From positions 62,001-126,000 of the forward strand of contig JAMYHL010000074.1 of NCBI GenBank assembly GCA_025531455.1: 64,000 nt of DNA, written 5' to 3'. Shown piece after piece: positions 42,700-53,504 of this stretch (position 1 is the first letter of the stretch; each line of letters begins with the position of its first letter). The DNA comes from Apiotrichum sp. Y4204. Its lineage: Eukaryota; Basidiomycota; Tremellomycetes; Trichosporonales; Trichosporonaceae. The notes below the pieces were generated by a model, which saw nothing but the letters and a program-made list of their open reading frames with translations, made no database searches and was not told the DNA's origin. Made by a program: the position numbers and the translations under genes.

Positions 42700-44656
42700 A
42701 TGAAGTGGCCAGAACCCCACGTTCGCGCTTGGTACTGGTACGCGTTTGCCGCCGAGGTGTTTGCCGCGTGTGCCCTGGTGAGCCTCAGAGACGCGGAACG
42801 TCTACTGATGTCAGGCAATGTTTCTGCCAATTACGCTGGAACGTGAGTCGCAAACGGGCTCGTTGAGGGTGATGAGATGGGCTGTGGTGTGCCCAGCCGA
42901 TTCAGCTCATCACACTCTTTTCTCCCCAGCTCACATCAGAAATGGCCCGCGAGATCGGCTTTGAGGCGCCGGCGTACACTGTGCCGTGCTCGCGCGAGGC
43001 GCCGCGACCGGGCACCGAGGCGGCAGTGTGCAAGGCGCGGATTCTCGGTGTCTGGGTCGACACGCAGTCGTTCAGGTGGGTGCGTCTTAGAGTCACATGC
43101 TCACCATCGCAGCATGTACGTCAAGTCGACTGCTGTCGCGATGCAGGCGCTGGGCATCATCTCCATCGGCACGCTCGCCGACAGCGCGTACTGGCGCAAA
43201 CGTCTCTTGCTGTCGTTTGCCGCCGTGGGCTCTGCCAGTGCCGCGCTCTTCACCGTGCTTCCTGGGTCGCCGCACGCGTGGCTCCCCCTCGTGGCCGCGA
43301 TCATCACGGTGGTGGGGAACGTCGCGTATGCGGCGAGCATTGTGTGCGCAAACGCGTTCCTCCCGGGACTGGCGCGCGAGGACCCCGCGGTTCTGGTTGT
43401 GCGTGCGGAGGCGGAGGCGGAGGCGCGGCACGGGAGTGGAAGCGGGCGGACAAGTCGAGAGGAAGAGCCGAATGGGAATGGCAACGGGCTGGGAGATGTG
43501 GAAGGCGACGCGAACGACTTGGATGTCGACGTTGACTCTATCGACGAGGCGCGCGCGCTCCTCTCGAGCGAGGAGAACGTGTCCGCAAAGGCGCGGTACG
43601 CGGCGCTGCTCTCGCGCACAATGTCGCGCCTGAGCTCTACCGGCGTCGCGATCGGCTTCTTTTCCGGCATGTTTATGCTCGCGCTCCTCGCCGTGCCGCT
43701 CGGGATATCAGGCGGCTCGACCCGCGTGCTCGAGATCATCGTCGGCCTCAGCGGCCTGTGGTGGGCTGTCTTCACCGTCCCTGCCGGTCTCGGTCTTCCC
43801 GGAGGAAGAAAGGAGGCCGCGCCGCCCCGCTGGCTCGCACGCAGCTGGCGCCGCGTAGCAGGCATGGTCGCCCCAAAGGAGATTCGCCGCCTTCCCAACC
43901 TGTTTACTTATCTCCTCGCCTGGGTCTTTTTGTCTGACGGTGAGCTTCCAGCCCGATGCACATAGCTGACACCAGGCTTCCACACGACAACATACACTGC
44001 GATCCTGTACGCCTCTTCCACACTGCACATGTCCGCCGCCAAAGTGCTCGCCATCGGCCTACTCATGCAGCTCGCGGCCGTCGGGAGCAGTATTGCCGCA
44101 CCACGCCTGCAGGCGCGTACGGGGCGCACAAACCTTTCAGTGCTTGTCGGTATCGTGATTCTCGCCCAGCTCCTGCCACTGTATGCGTGCCTCGGCCTCG
44201 TTGTCCCGTATGGCGGGCTTCGCAACGAGTGGGAGATGTACGTCGCCGCCGTGTGGTTTGGCACTGTGAGTCGGAAAGACATGACAATTCATACCGAGAT
44301 CAATACTGATAAGATTCCAGCTCTATGGTCCATTCAACAGCTACGCGCGCGCAGTGTACGCCGAGCTCGTCCCCCCAGGCCACGAGTCGACATTCTTCGC
44401 TCTCTTCAGCCTGACGGACAAGAGCGCGAGCTTTGTCGGCCCGCTTGTCGTCGGCGCAATCAAGAACCGCTGGGGGAATATCCGCCTCGGATTCCTTTTC
44501 CTCACAGCCATGCTTGCGCTTCCCGTGCCGGTCCTCCTGCGCGTGCGGATGCGGCGCGGCGCCGACGAGGCACATGCCTGGAGCGAGGAGGCTGCGCGGG
44601 CGGCAAGACATGTGCAGAGCGCAGCGGCTCGGGAAAGTGAAGAGCACGAAGCATAG
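42700..44656 (+). CDS. ATG22: Atg22-like vacuolar amino acid effluxer
   Basis: Atg22 is a major-facilitator-like vacuolar membrane protein that exports amino acids released by autophagy. The start MKWPEPHVRAWYWYAFAAEV, spliced to AMFLPITLEQMAREIGFEAP, matches the family's first helix and luminal segment (E-V-F/Y-A, FLPITLEQ-x-A-R). MYVKSTAVAMQALGIISIGT, then LADSAYWRKRLLLSFAAVGS and YAASIVCANAFLPGLARE follow. An acidic loop between helices (DANDLDVDVDSIDEARALL) is typical. Later segments LPNLFTYLLAWVFLSDGFHT, TYTAILYASSTLHM, GPFNSYARAVYAELVPPGHE and STFFALFSLTDKSASFVGPL are strongly Atg22-like. The intron ending near 42937 must use the acceptor just before AAATGG to keep frame. The stop is at 44654-44656. 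It is convergent with the next gene. Confidence 0.93.
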
Positions 44657-45057
44657 ATTTTCGGTATACATGTAGTATAATTCGGTCTCCATCATACTCA
44701 CTCACAACGACTGACACTAACGGGATTGGCAGGTCCTTTTCCACTTGTCCTAAGGTCGGGTCCGACTAATGAGCAGCCTACGGCGACAATCGCAGCGCGC
44801 TGGGGTGATGCGACGGATATGATGGGCAGCGCCTATGGAGACTTCTACCTCTTGGCAGAAGACGTTCCGAAGTAACGCCAAGACCACGGCGGCCGCCCCG
44901 GTCGCCGCCCGCCGCGCGGCGCCGAGACGCAAATTCGAGATGCGGATCCGATCCCCACCTTGTCCTGCATCTCCGCCACATTTACCCTAGCCCTGGACCC
45001 AATCATACTGCATACTGTGTACATACATGCAACGCTACAACCATCTACGTCCGGGAC
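44657..45057. other. Convergent 3' region
   Basis: About 400 bp lie between two stop codons. A GCGGCGG-rich stretch near 44890-44935 gives only arginine-rich short ORFs. No feature was recognised. Confidence 0.5.
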
Positions 45058-46808
45058 CTAGGCCGCATCACGCTCCGCCTCGCGCACGCCCTCGAGGAGC
45101 ATGTCAAGGCCTGCCCGGGGCTCGCGGGGTTCGCGGGGTTCGCGCGAGTCGCGCTGGGCATCACGCTCGCGCTCGCGCGGCGCCGCCTCCCGCTCTTTCA
45201 TCTCTCGCTCCTCGCCCTCGGCCGCACCAGCACCAGAAGACTCGCTCCGACGGGAAGAGAACCGCCGCTCGTCAGTGATGGGCGGAAGGCGCTCTCCGGC
45301 TCCGGCTCCGGCCCCGAGTCCAGGTGCGGCCCTCTCGTATCCGCCGCGGAGGCGCATCTCGCGTTCCCGGTCCCAGTAGCGCTCGCGGTCGTCACGGAGC
45401 TCTCGGGTCTCGCGGAGGTGCTCGCGCTCGCGCTCGCGGAGCTGGAGCTCGCGTGGGTCGCGGGATTCTCTGGAGTCTCGGGCGTCGCGGGGGTCACGAG
45501 GATCGCGGGGGTCTGGCCGCGGATCCCGCTCGCGCTCGCGCTCGCGCAGCAGGGGGTAGTAGTATCCTGGGGGCACTTCGCCGTTGCTCGACTGCGAGGT
45601 GAGGCTCGGGGTGCGTTCCTGCCGCGGCTCGGGGGGCGCCTGGGCATGGGCTGCCTGCGCCTGGGCCTGCATCGCTGTAAGGTTCAGACGCGCCTGGAGG
45701 ATCGTGAGGCGCGTGTGGATGAGGGCGGTGAGACGCTGGGATGGGTTAGTCCTGGTCAATGGAAGTGTGGGGTAGGGAGTAGCCGTGGTGGCAATGGTGG
45801 TGATGGTATTGGTGGCAGTGGCCGTGGTGCCAAGTGATGCAAGCACCATACACGCGAGATCAAACAGGCACGGCGGTCATGGCGTAGTGGCAGCGTTGGC
45901 TTGAGAAGTCACAGGAGCCCAGGTGGTGTGCTCCCGAGTGAGGAGCAAGAGGGAATAGCCAAGCCCATCCGAGCACCCAGAGCCAAGCCTGGTGCGGGCC
46001 TTGGTGGGCCTTGGACCCAGGTTCTTGGGCTTGGCCAGACCGCCCACCACCTGGGTGTGCCAAGAGGCAACGCCCAAGCGCGCGAGCGCTTGACCGTAGT
46101 CTCTCTCTGCTGGAATGGGCTGGGGTGGGGAGGAGGGACGATTTTGGGCTTGTCTCAGTCGAGTGCTATGCCGCTCGTCCAGGGGGGCTGGCCACCACTT
46201 CCAGCTCGGCATGTCTACAGCTCTGCCTCATCTTCCCCGGAATGCCAAGCCTTTCAATTGCCGTAGAAGTAGCCACTGCCCAGTTCTGTTTCTCTTTTGC
46301 GTCTGTCTCGGCAGGCTCTGGTGCCGGATGCATGCGGGGGATACGCTGCGCGGGGCTCACTCACCTCCTCTTCGGATTTCTTGGCGCCCAGAATGCTCAG
46401 CAACAGGTCGCGGTCGCCCTCGCCTGAGCGCCGGAACGAGTCGAGAATCGCCTTGAGCGAGGCGGGGGGAGGCGGCTGCAGTCAGTACGTGTCCTGGATG
46501 CTCGGCGCCGCTATCTGCAGTGAAGAGCGGAGAGCATACAGTGCACTCCACTCGGCGCAACTCACAACATCCTCCCAGTAGTTGTCAGCGTCGGCCTTGG
46601 CCGAGAGCGGGGGCGAGTCTTCGTCGCGCCTGCTCCGCGCCGGCGAGGGGGGTGCGCGGGGCGAGGGGCGGCGGGGCGCGTGAGCGTGCGCGTGTGGGTG
46701 GCCGTGATGGGGGTGGGCTTGGGCGGGGGCGCGCGGCACGTACGGGTGGTGCCGTGCCGAGGGGTGCGAGTACGCCGGGGCGGGATGGGGGAGTGTGCGC
46801 TCGGCCAT
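45058..46808 (-). CDS. Unrecognised protein with charged Arg/Asp/Glu repeat region
   Basis: Three exons (46566-46808, 46365-46475, 45058-45735) total 1,032 nt and give 343 residues; splice phases are consistent. The N-terminus is His/Pro/Ala-rich (HPHHGHPHAHAHAPRRPS) and probably disordered. The middle is the only part with a folded look: YWEDVPPPPASLKAILDSF, then GEGDRDLLLSILGAKKSEEE, joined to RLTALIHTRLTILQARLNL, an amphipathic, likely helical segment. The rest is a low-complexity RERERD / DPRDPRD / RESRDPRE region, then GLDMLLEGVREAERDAA at the end. I do not recognise a family. The second intron (45736-46364) is 629 nt, far longer than most others here. A nuclear adaptor or RNA-related role is only a guess from composition. 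Confidence 0.6.
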
Positions 46809-48163
46809 GATGAGCTAGCACTAGCTGCTGGATGTGGAAGGATGGAAACGAAGCAGAAAACAGAAATGCTGGAATGAGAATGAGAATGGAGATCGACAGA
46901 CGTGGTCGACGGCCAACTGCTTATGAATGACGTTGGCGGAGAGCGACACAACAATGTCGAGGACATGTCTTGCCGTGCAACTGCGCTTGGCGGTGATCGG
47001 TCGGGGTGGGTGAACGTCAGCCATGGGCAGTGAGTAGTCAGTTGAGTGGTCAGTGGCCAGTGGGCCTGTGAGCCTGTGGGAGTGGCTCGGGAGGATTGTC
47101 TTGGCATGCTGGCTGCATGACAGCGGAAGGCGGCCGGAAGAAGTGCTTGGCCCTTTGGGATGCTTGTAATGCAGGATCGGGGATGAGCCGGGTGAGTGAG
47201 TGAGGCCAAGGACGGCGGATGCCAAGACATGGAGGAGAGCGGGGTAACAGGGCTGCAGCCAGTCACTGCCGAGCCATCCTGGGGTTTAAACCCGCAAAAC
47301 ACACCTTGGCCACAAGATCGAGTGCTGCGCAATCAGTGAGTGGATGTCTCCTGTGTTAGGCATCCCGACTTTGCAGACCTGTAAGAGGGGAGAATGCGAC
47401 GACCCAGACATCGCTGTCGTGCTGTCCACTGACAAAGAGAGTGGTGGGTTTCGACAGCGTTTTTCGGCGCGGCTTTTCTTGGCACCCGCCAAGACATCAT
47501 CATTCTGTTACAGCAAAATGTGGCTCTGGGTCACAGAGGCGAGGCCCACTTTTAAGACCTTTTTAGCCAGAAGTCCGTCATTGCACGTGTTCCGTATAAG
47601 TGTTACTTTAATACCACCATCCAACACACCGTCTCCTTGTCCGTCTGAAACCTGACTCGTCTCATGGCTCAGGCGGGTCGCGTTGGCCTGCGCGAACATT
47701 GAGCCGATGTCGCCCAGTTACCTGCCCCGGTGTTGTAGGGCGTCGGAACAACTAACATCACGGACATTGATCCACTGTCGCCGCAATGTCGCCCAGTAAC
47801 CTGCCCCGGTGTTGAAGGGCTTCGGAACACTTAAAATCACGGACATTGATCTACTGTCGCCGACGCCACACTCCCAAGCCAACACGATGTGCGACGGGGG
47901 CCCATTGTCTTCTTTGACAACCCTTGGGCTGGGTATGGGGCAAACGCAGCTTGACAAGCACAACTTTACAGCTTCTGGCAGAGACTCGCTGCTCAAGGAG
48001 CAATAAGACCCACATTTTCTCACACTCTTCTTGGTTACTGGCAATGTTCACCTTCGACAAATCAACATGTCTCGCATTCAAGATTTTTTGGCTGTTTACT
48101 ATAGCGCTCGCTTCCTGCTGCTGGACTGCTACTGAATCCGCTTCTGAACACCATATCCTTGCC
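46809..48163. other. Intergenic region with 79-bp tandem repeat
   Basis: About 1.35 kb between two minus-strand genes. It holds two tandem 79-bp units at 47707-47864. No conserved ORF or RNA gene was recognised. Confidence 0.6.
47707..47864 (+). repeat. 79-bp tandem direct repeat (two copies)
   Basis: Copies 47707-47785 and 47786-47864 are adjacent and about 90% alike; both contain CCTGCCCCGGTGTTG and ATCACGGACATTGAT. No further copy was found by eye in the window. Confidence 0.85.
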
Positions 48164-49111
48164 TCACATCACCTCGTTCCAGCAGTAGCCCTTGATCATC
48201 GCTGTGCCGCAGTCGCTGCCGGGAAGGTGGGGCGCTGTCTCCTTGGTACCACAGCTCTTCTTACCACAGGCGCACTTGGGCCACTGGAGTCAGTTGAAAC
48301 GACAGCGACGTCACTCACCCAGCCGTTGTAGTCGACGCACGATTGCCTCGACCTCGGGGGAGCAGCACCGCAACGGCCCTTGTAGCCGACCCCCTTGATA
48401 AACGTGCAAATCTTACCGCCGTGGTTCCTGCTCGTCAGCGCCGCAGCTCTGATCAACTCACTTGAAGCAGGGAACCTTGTAGGCGCGCTTCTCGTGGCCC
48501 TCGCCGTCGCGCGCCTCGTGCTCGTGGCTGTGGTCGTGGTTCTCGCGCGTGCCAAAGTCGTACACGTACGTGTTGCCGCGCTTCCAGGCAGGAGAGCGGG
48601 GCGTGTGGAGGTAGATGACACCGTCGCGGATGACATTGTGTTCGACGCCGTGGACATCGTCGTTCTGCCTGCGGCCAAGGACCTGGAGGTCGCCGTCGAC
48701 CTCGTCGATCGTGCCGTCGTCGTCTGCGCCGCGGCGCTCGAGCTTGTTGCGGCGGAGGACGCCGTTCTCGTCTGCCTCGACGATCGAGCGGCCATGGTGC
48801 ACCATCGCATCACGGACAGGGAAGTAGGAGCGGAGCTCGGAGCGCTCGGCAAACCAGAACCAGCCGCGCTTCTCCTGCTCGGCCCATGCCTCGGGGTACG
48901 AGCGGACCATCTTGTGCATCTCGGCGCGCGCGTGGAACGGCATGTCGATACGCGCAAAGCCGATCAGGCGGGGCTTGAGGTCGGGACCGAGCGAGCGGAT
49001 GTACTGCTGCTCAAAGTCGGCGATAGCGCTGGGCTCGGGGTCGGCCTCAGGGAGGGCCGTCGCGAGCGCGAGCGGGATGAGAAGGACTTGGGCAATTGAG
49101 GGGAAGAGCAT
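48164..49111 (-). CDS. Secreted Cys-rich preproprotein with Kex2-type site
   Basis: Exons 48462-49111, 48319-48427 and 48164-48283 total 879 nt (292 residues); introns are 34 and 35 nt. The N-terminus MLFPSIAQVLLIPLALATA is a signal peptide. A ~190-residue pro-like region follows, without cysteine, ending in a His-rich stretch (HDHSHEHE) and a Lys-Arg pair at 208-209 in a GHEKRAYKVPC context. The last 83 residues contain nine cysteines (215, 224, 236, 247, 257, 259, 264, 278, 287) and several lysine/glycine pairs. The layout suggests a secreted precursor processed by a Kex2-like protease into a small disulfide-rich protein; this is inference. I recognise no known family. A TATA-like box in the minus orientation lies about 50 bp upstream. 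It is divergent from the PriA-like gene, across about 2.9 kb. Confidence 0.7.
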
Positions 49112-52051
49112 GATGTGATGATCTCGATGGGGAGACGACAGAGGTCAGAATATGCCTCACTTTTATATCTTAACCGGGAGGAAGCGAGCATTGTTAAGGA
49201 CATGATTTGTGAAAGGGGGAGTTGAGGGCTTGGGGAAATGCCGCATAGACAAAGCTAGTCCATCGCGAGCTTGAATCGGTGCAGAGATTCCGCGGAAACC
49301 AGCAATGGAAGGCGGAAAGCTGCAAGGTCGAGAGAATGGATGGCAGGTGACGATGGTCGCGGCGGTGACCGGACTCGGGCGAAGCCGTGGGGAGTCGACA
49401 TGTCAGGCGGTGGTAGCAGAGCGGGGCGAGTGCTGCGCTCTCGATCTCGCGAAGGAGACTCCGGCGGGTATCTGAAAAGTGGGTCACTGCCTTGCGGGTG
49501 AGCAAGCCGCGAACAAGCCTGGAGAAAGCGGCGTGAAAGTCGTGAGCAAGTAGTGGGCAAGCCGTCAGCACAAGCCACGGATGAAGAGGCACCCGCCGAG
49601 CGATGAGCTTCAGGCGCGGCTGAGACACCTAGAATCCTAGCAAGATTTCAGAGCTGAGGAGCATCAATCTCGACCACGAGCTGAATGACGAGCACAGTAC
49701 TCTCAAAGAGCATACGACGCGCCCGTGGCGTGACAACGATCCAAACCCAGGTTGCAAAGGCCCGCAACCCGCAGGAAACGGTGTGTCGAGATGTTACAGT
49801 GACCAGTACAGCAAGCAGTGGTATTGATACCCCCAAAATGCCTATCTCGAACTGTTCCGCCGCTTCCGCTGCTTCTGAATGTGTGCCTTATCTCTGTGGC
49901 GTGTGTGAGGCAATAAAATATTTAATTGTTATCTCGGCAACAAGAGCGATACAGAGTTGCCATTCACCATTCAGTCATCCACAACACGGGCAGAAACGCG
50001 CAGTGGAGCGGGCGCGGTCGTGTTGTCACGTAAAACATACTACTTAACCTTACAGCGAGATCCCGCTTCGACTCCGGCAAACCTGCAATTGTGTACGGGA
50101 GTACCAGCACTCCGATGGTGTTGCTCTGTTTGAGGGTTCCCCTGTTCCCGCGGTGAGCCGCTCTTGGCCGAGCTCCGAACATCGCGTGGCGGTGCCCAGG
50201 CGATAGGCGACTGGCGACTGACTGGGAGTGGGGGTTGTTGTGGTCTCACGCGCACCCCACTCTGCAGCCCTCCGACGGCTTTCGGTGTCGCGTGCGATGG
50301 CATCGCACGAGCTGCTCCATTGGAATCTCTCAGCTGATCCCCCGCCAGATCGGAATGCTATGCTTTACAGCTCATGCTTATTCTCGTGATTCTCCCTGCC
50401 GAGCTACCGCGAACCACCAAACCTTATCGACAGGCATTACAGAAATGCCGCTGGAATGTCCATGTTGCCGCCGAATGTCTCCCTGAGCCCATGTCGTGGT
50501 TGTGCAGTGCATTATGCGTCACTGTAAGATTGTTCTGTGCTGGCCCGCGTCATCCTCTGCCCCTCATCCTCATCACATCTCCCATTTGTTAGAGGCTCTC
50601 TAGACACTCCTCACGCCAACAGTGCGACACCTCGTCTCTGGGTGTTACCGTCACCCTCCTCCCCATCTCATATGACCTGAACAAAAGCATCATCATGCTT
50701 AGGGTTGCGGAACGCTCTTGCTTGGCAGTGTCATCGCTTCGAATCCGCCCGGACGCGGGGTGGGGTCCGAAGGGAGAAGAGTGGGTTATTGATGAGGGGA
50801 AACGAAAAGGCGATGTCTCTGCTGGTTTGAGGGTGCAGAGAACGGTGGGTGGGAGACGGTGGGTGGGAGACGGTGAGGTGGATTAACAGCTTCCAGGCTT
50901 CATAGCCGTCCTTTTCTTGTGTGAGGTGTCTCGGGGCACTGAATAGCGCAAGGGGCCAGAGCCCAGGCCAACTTCACGACTGTTGGCACCGACTTCGTTG
51001 CGAGCAGATCTGGTCAGAGGCGACATCATCTTTGCCTTGCCAGGCAGCTCCCCCAGACGCAAATAACGCAGCCAGGTTGCGATAGACCTATTGAACTTAT
51101 CTGGCGCGAATCCACTGGCACCATTGGGGACAAGACTGAACACGTGCTGAGGACGTCTTTGTGGCACCGAGTGTGACATGAGGTTGGGCCACGATTGAAG
51201 CTCACGTAGAGCCGACAGTGAACAAGTCCACTCACTTCACTATTATGTGCTGCGCCAACTCCGTTTCACTTTGGAGCCACTTGCTTAGATCTGGCAAAGG
51301 AGCCACTGACAACTCGATGGCGCTTTATAGGTCTGGCGAGGTTTCACACGGCTTGCCACAGCTCGCCAAGCCCCCAACTACGCCACTCGGGCTCGGCTCC
51401 TACCGGCTTTCAACATCGTCCTTTGATGATTCACTATTTTAGCACGGCACCACGCCTAACCACCCTACGACTTCAGTAGATTGCTGCGACTCACGCAGAT
51501 GTGGTTCATCAGAAATCGCTCCGCAGACTCTTTAGTTTATCTCTTTTTGGGAAGAAAACAGGACTCGCGGTTCGCGGATTAGGACCTCAAGAGGTCCCGT
51601 TTCCATTGCGGAAACTGTGGACGATGAGAGCATACACGTCCAACAGGAAGGGACCCATTCATTAAGTATAAATGGGCGCCCGACTGCCTTTGGCCTGGCT
51701 CGTCAAAGGACGCGATTTCTCATCTGTCTGTTATACCATCCGACGCTGCCGATTTTGACATTTGATCCTTGACTCTTACCCGCTGCCACTGATCGCAGTG
51801 CTCAAAACACATGTCTTGCGGCTCACAACGGTTGAGAGTTGCTCGCCGCAGAAGGCTGGCTGAACGTGACGGACGTGCTGAGCTGCCGGACAGATACAAC
51901 TTTGGACGCCGCGCTGAACCTGCAGTAAGCCTTCTGTTGACTCTAACGTGCCGTTATATATACTGAAAGTATCAGCAAGGCCGGTCTGCTTTTCTTTATC
52001 TACCTCTCCTGTTGGTGTAACAGCGCAAGACCGACCAGCTGTCAACACATA
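49112..52051. other. Long (~2.9 kb) divergent non-coding region
   Basis: Between the starts of the two secreted-protein genes. A TATA-like GATATAAAAG (minus orientation, 49160-49169) faces the minus-strand gene, and TATATATAC near 51955 faces the plus-strand gene. The middle has only short non-conserved ORFs and a duplicated GGTGGGAGACGG near 50845-50875. No tRNA was recognised. Confidence 0.5.
49160..49169 (-). promoter_or_regulatory. TATA-like box (GATATAAAAG) upstream of the Cys-rich secreted gene
   Basis: It lies about 50 bp before the ATG at 49111 on the minus strand. It was assigned by motif and position only. Confidence 0.45.
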
Positions 52052-53139
52052 ATGTTCCGACTCATCCTCGCTTCCCTGCTATTGGCGAACACCGCGAAAG
52101 CAGCCGGTTACGCCGGGTGCTATGAGCAGCTGACGGGCAGCACCGGCGCGGTGTTACAAGGTCTCACTCCTAGCTATACCACCTGTTCGGTATGTGTGCT
52201 GGTTCTTGCCCATGCTGCCCTTGTACATTAGGCGAGAGAAAGATGTCAAACTCACCAACAGAACCTTTGCAAGGCTAACCCCACCTTCAAGTATTCCTTC
52301 TGGAAACCTGGAGCTCAGGATTGCGCCTGTGGGTTCATGACACCTGAAGCCAACCAAGCCCGAACTGGCGAAATCCTTTCCTGTTCTCCTGTCTCCACCA
52401 ACTGGCTTGTGAGTCGTAACTTAGGATGGAGAGCTCGTAGGGTCAGGCCAAATGAGAACAACTACCTGGAGCCTCTATTTACCACCTACATTGCATTGAA
52501 CGCCAGAGCCAAAACTTTTACTCGACATTCGTGAGAGCTGGGTGTGCTGCTTCGATGATGCTGGATCCGCGCGACCTCGTGAGCCCCGTGCAGCACTCGA
52601 CGCAGGACATCGATGAGCTCTTCACGCTCTGTCGCTTCTACGCCGGCGTGGTATTCACCCCTTCCACCGCCACAAACCGATACGAAGCTCATTGCGTCAA
52701 CTATCCCCCGACATATACAGCATTTGGCGGATTCACGTGTGGTGGCACAAATGATTGGTTCTTCTTTAGGCACAACGCCGCCCAGGCTGCGTCGGGTTTG
52801 GCGCGGCGCTACCAGAGGCCAGTCGACACGTCGCCGTGCCCCGGCGGCTTCAGCGCGTGTCGACTCTCAGTAGAGTCAAACGGGTATGAGTGCCTCGACA
52901 CGTCGTCCGAGATCGAGTCGTGCGGCGGCTGCCGCTTCGGGAACTATGGAAAGAATGGCACGGCCGTGGGGAAAGAGTACGTCGAATTCTATGCCCGCCT
53001 ATTGACTCGCAGCTGCACTGCTATTTCCGGGCTCCACCGTCGCAGCGCCCTCTGTGACAATGGACACTGCAAGGCCCTCCTTTGTACCCGGGGCTGGGAC
53101 CTTGTTGATGGCCTTTGTGTTCCCAGTGGTCAAGTTTGA
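52052..53139 (+). CDS. Secreted protein: WSC-like N-terminus plus PriA-like Cys-rich C-terminus
   Basis: Exons 52052-52189, 52262-52408, 52507-52976 and 53013-53139 total 882 nt, 293 residues. A signal peptide (MFRLILASLLLANTAKA) precedes AGYAGCYEQLTG and a Cys-rich stretch with NLCKANPTFKYSFWKPGAQD then CACGFM, resembling a WSC-type carbohydrate-binding domain. After a middle region (TATNRYEAHCVNYPPTYTAF) the C-terminus shows SPCPGGFSACRLS, GYECLDTSSEIESCGGC, and, after splicing out 52977-53012, GKDCTAISGLHRRSALCDNG and CTRGWDLVDGLCV. That CxxGxxAC, YECxDTxxxxESCGGC, DCTAI order matches PriA-type secreted proteins common in basidiomycetes. Its function is unknown; a cell-surface or extracellular role is likely. 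The 36-nt last intron is supported by restoring the DCTAI motif. It is convergent with the permease gene. Confidence 0.8.
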
Positions 53140-53504
53140 GTAGTGCTTCGTAACGGGTTACTTCTGTCACAACACCTGTTTTCTGCTGTTTTTCAATTCC
53201 AGGTCGTCCCGCGAGCCCAAAGGACGCTGACCTCTTTCGATACGGCGCACAATCTGTGTCACATATCAACAAACGAGATTCATCACCGTTGTGGCGGTCG
53301 CGTAACAAAGGAAGACCTAAAGGAATGGCAAATACAGCCACCAAAGTGCCACTAACGCGTCGTCGTCCTCGTCAACACTTATGTTCAGTTAACCTTGGCC
53401 TCCCTGGTACAGGAATAGGTGCATCCGCCCCGCAGGGCCATACAACGAGAAGTATACTTTTTGTTCCACGACAATTCCATTCCACAAATCTAACCCGATA
53501 TTCC
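53140..53504. other. Convergent 3' region
   Basis: About 365 bp between stop codons of the PriA-like and permease genes. No feature was recognised. Confidence 0.5.

Noticed and set aside
45418..45837. Plus-strand Ala/Leu/Val-rich ORF resembling membrane segments
   Set aside because: It is the antisense translation of the RERERD repeats of the minus-strand gene.
50725..50760. Possible tRNA T-arm (CTTCGAATCC)
   Set aside because: It lacks the G of the B box and a pairing stem; no cloverleaf could be drawn.
53389..53504. Extended unspliced C-terminus of the permease
   Set aside because: Removing a short intron restores the typical ACS-family ending DKQNPHFRYSC with a stop at 53505; the longer frame is unlike the family.
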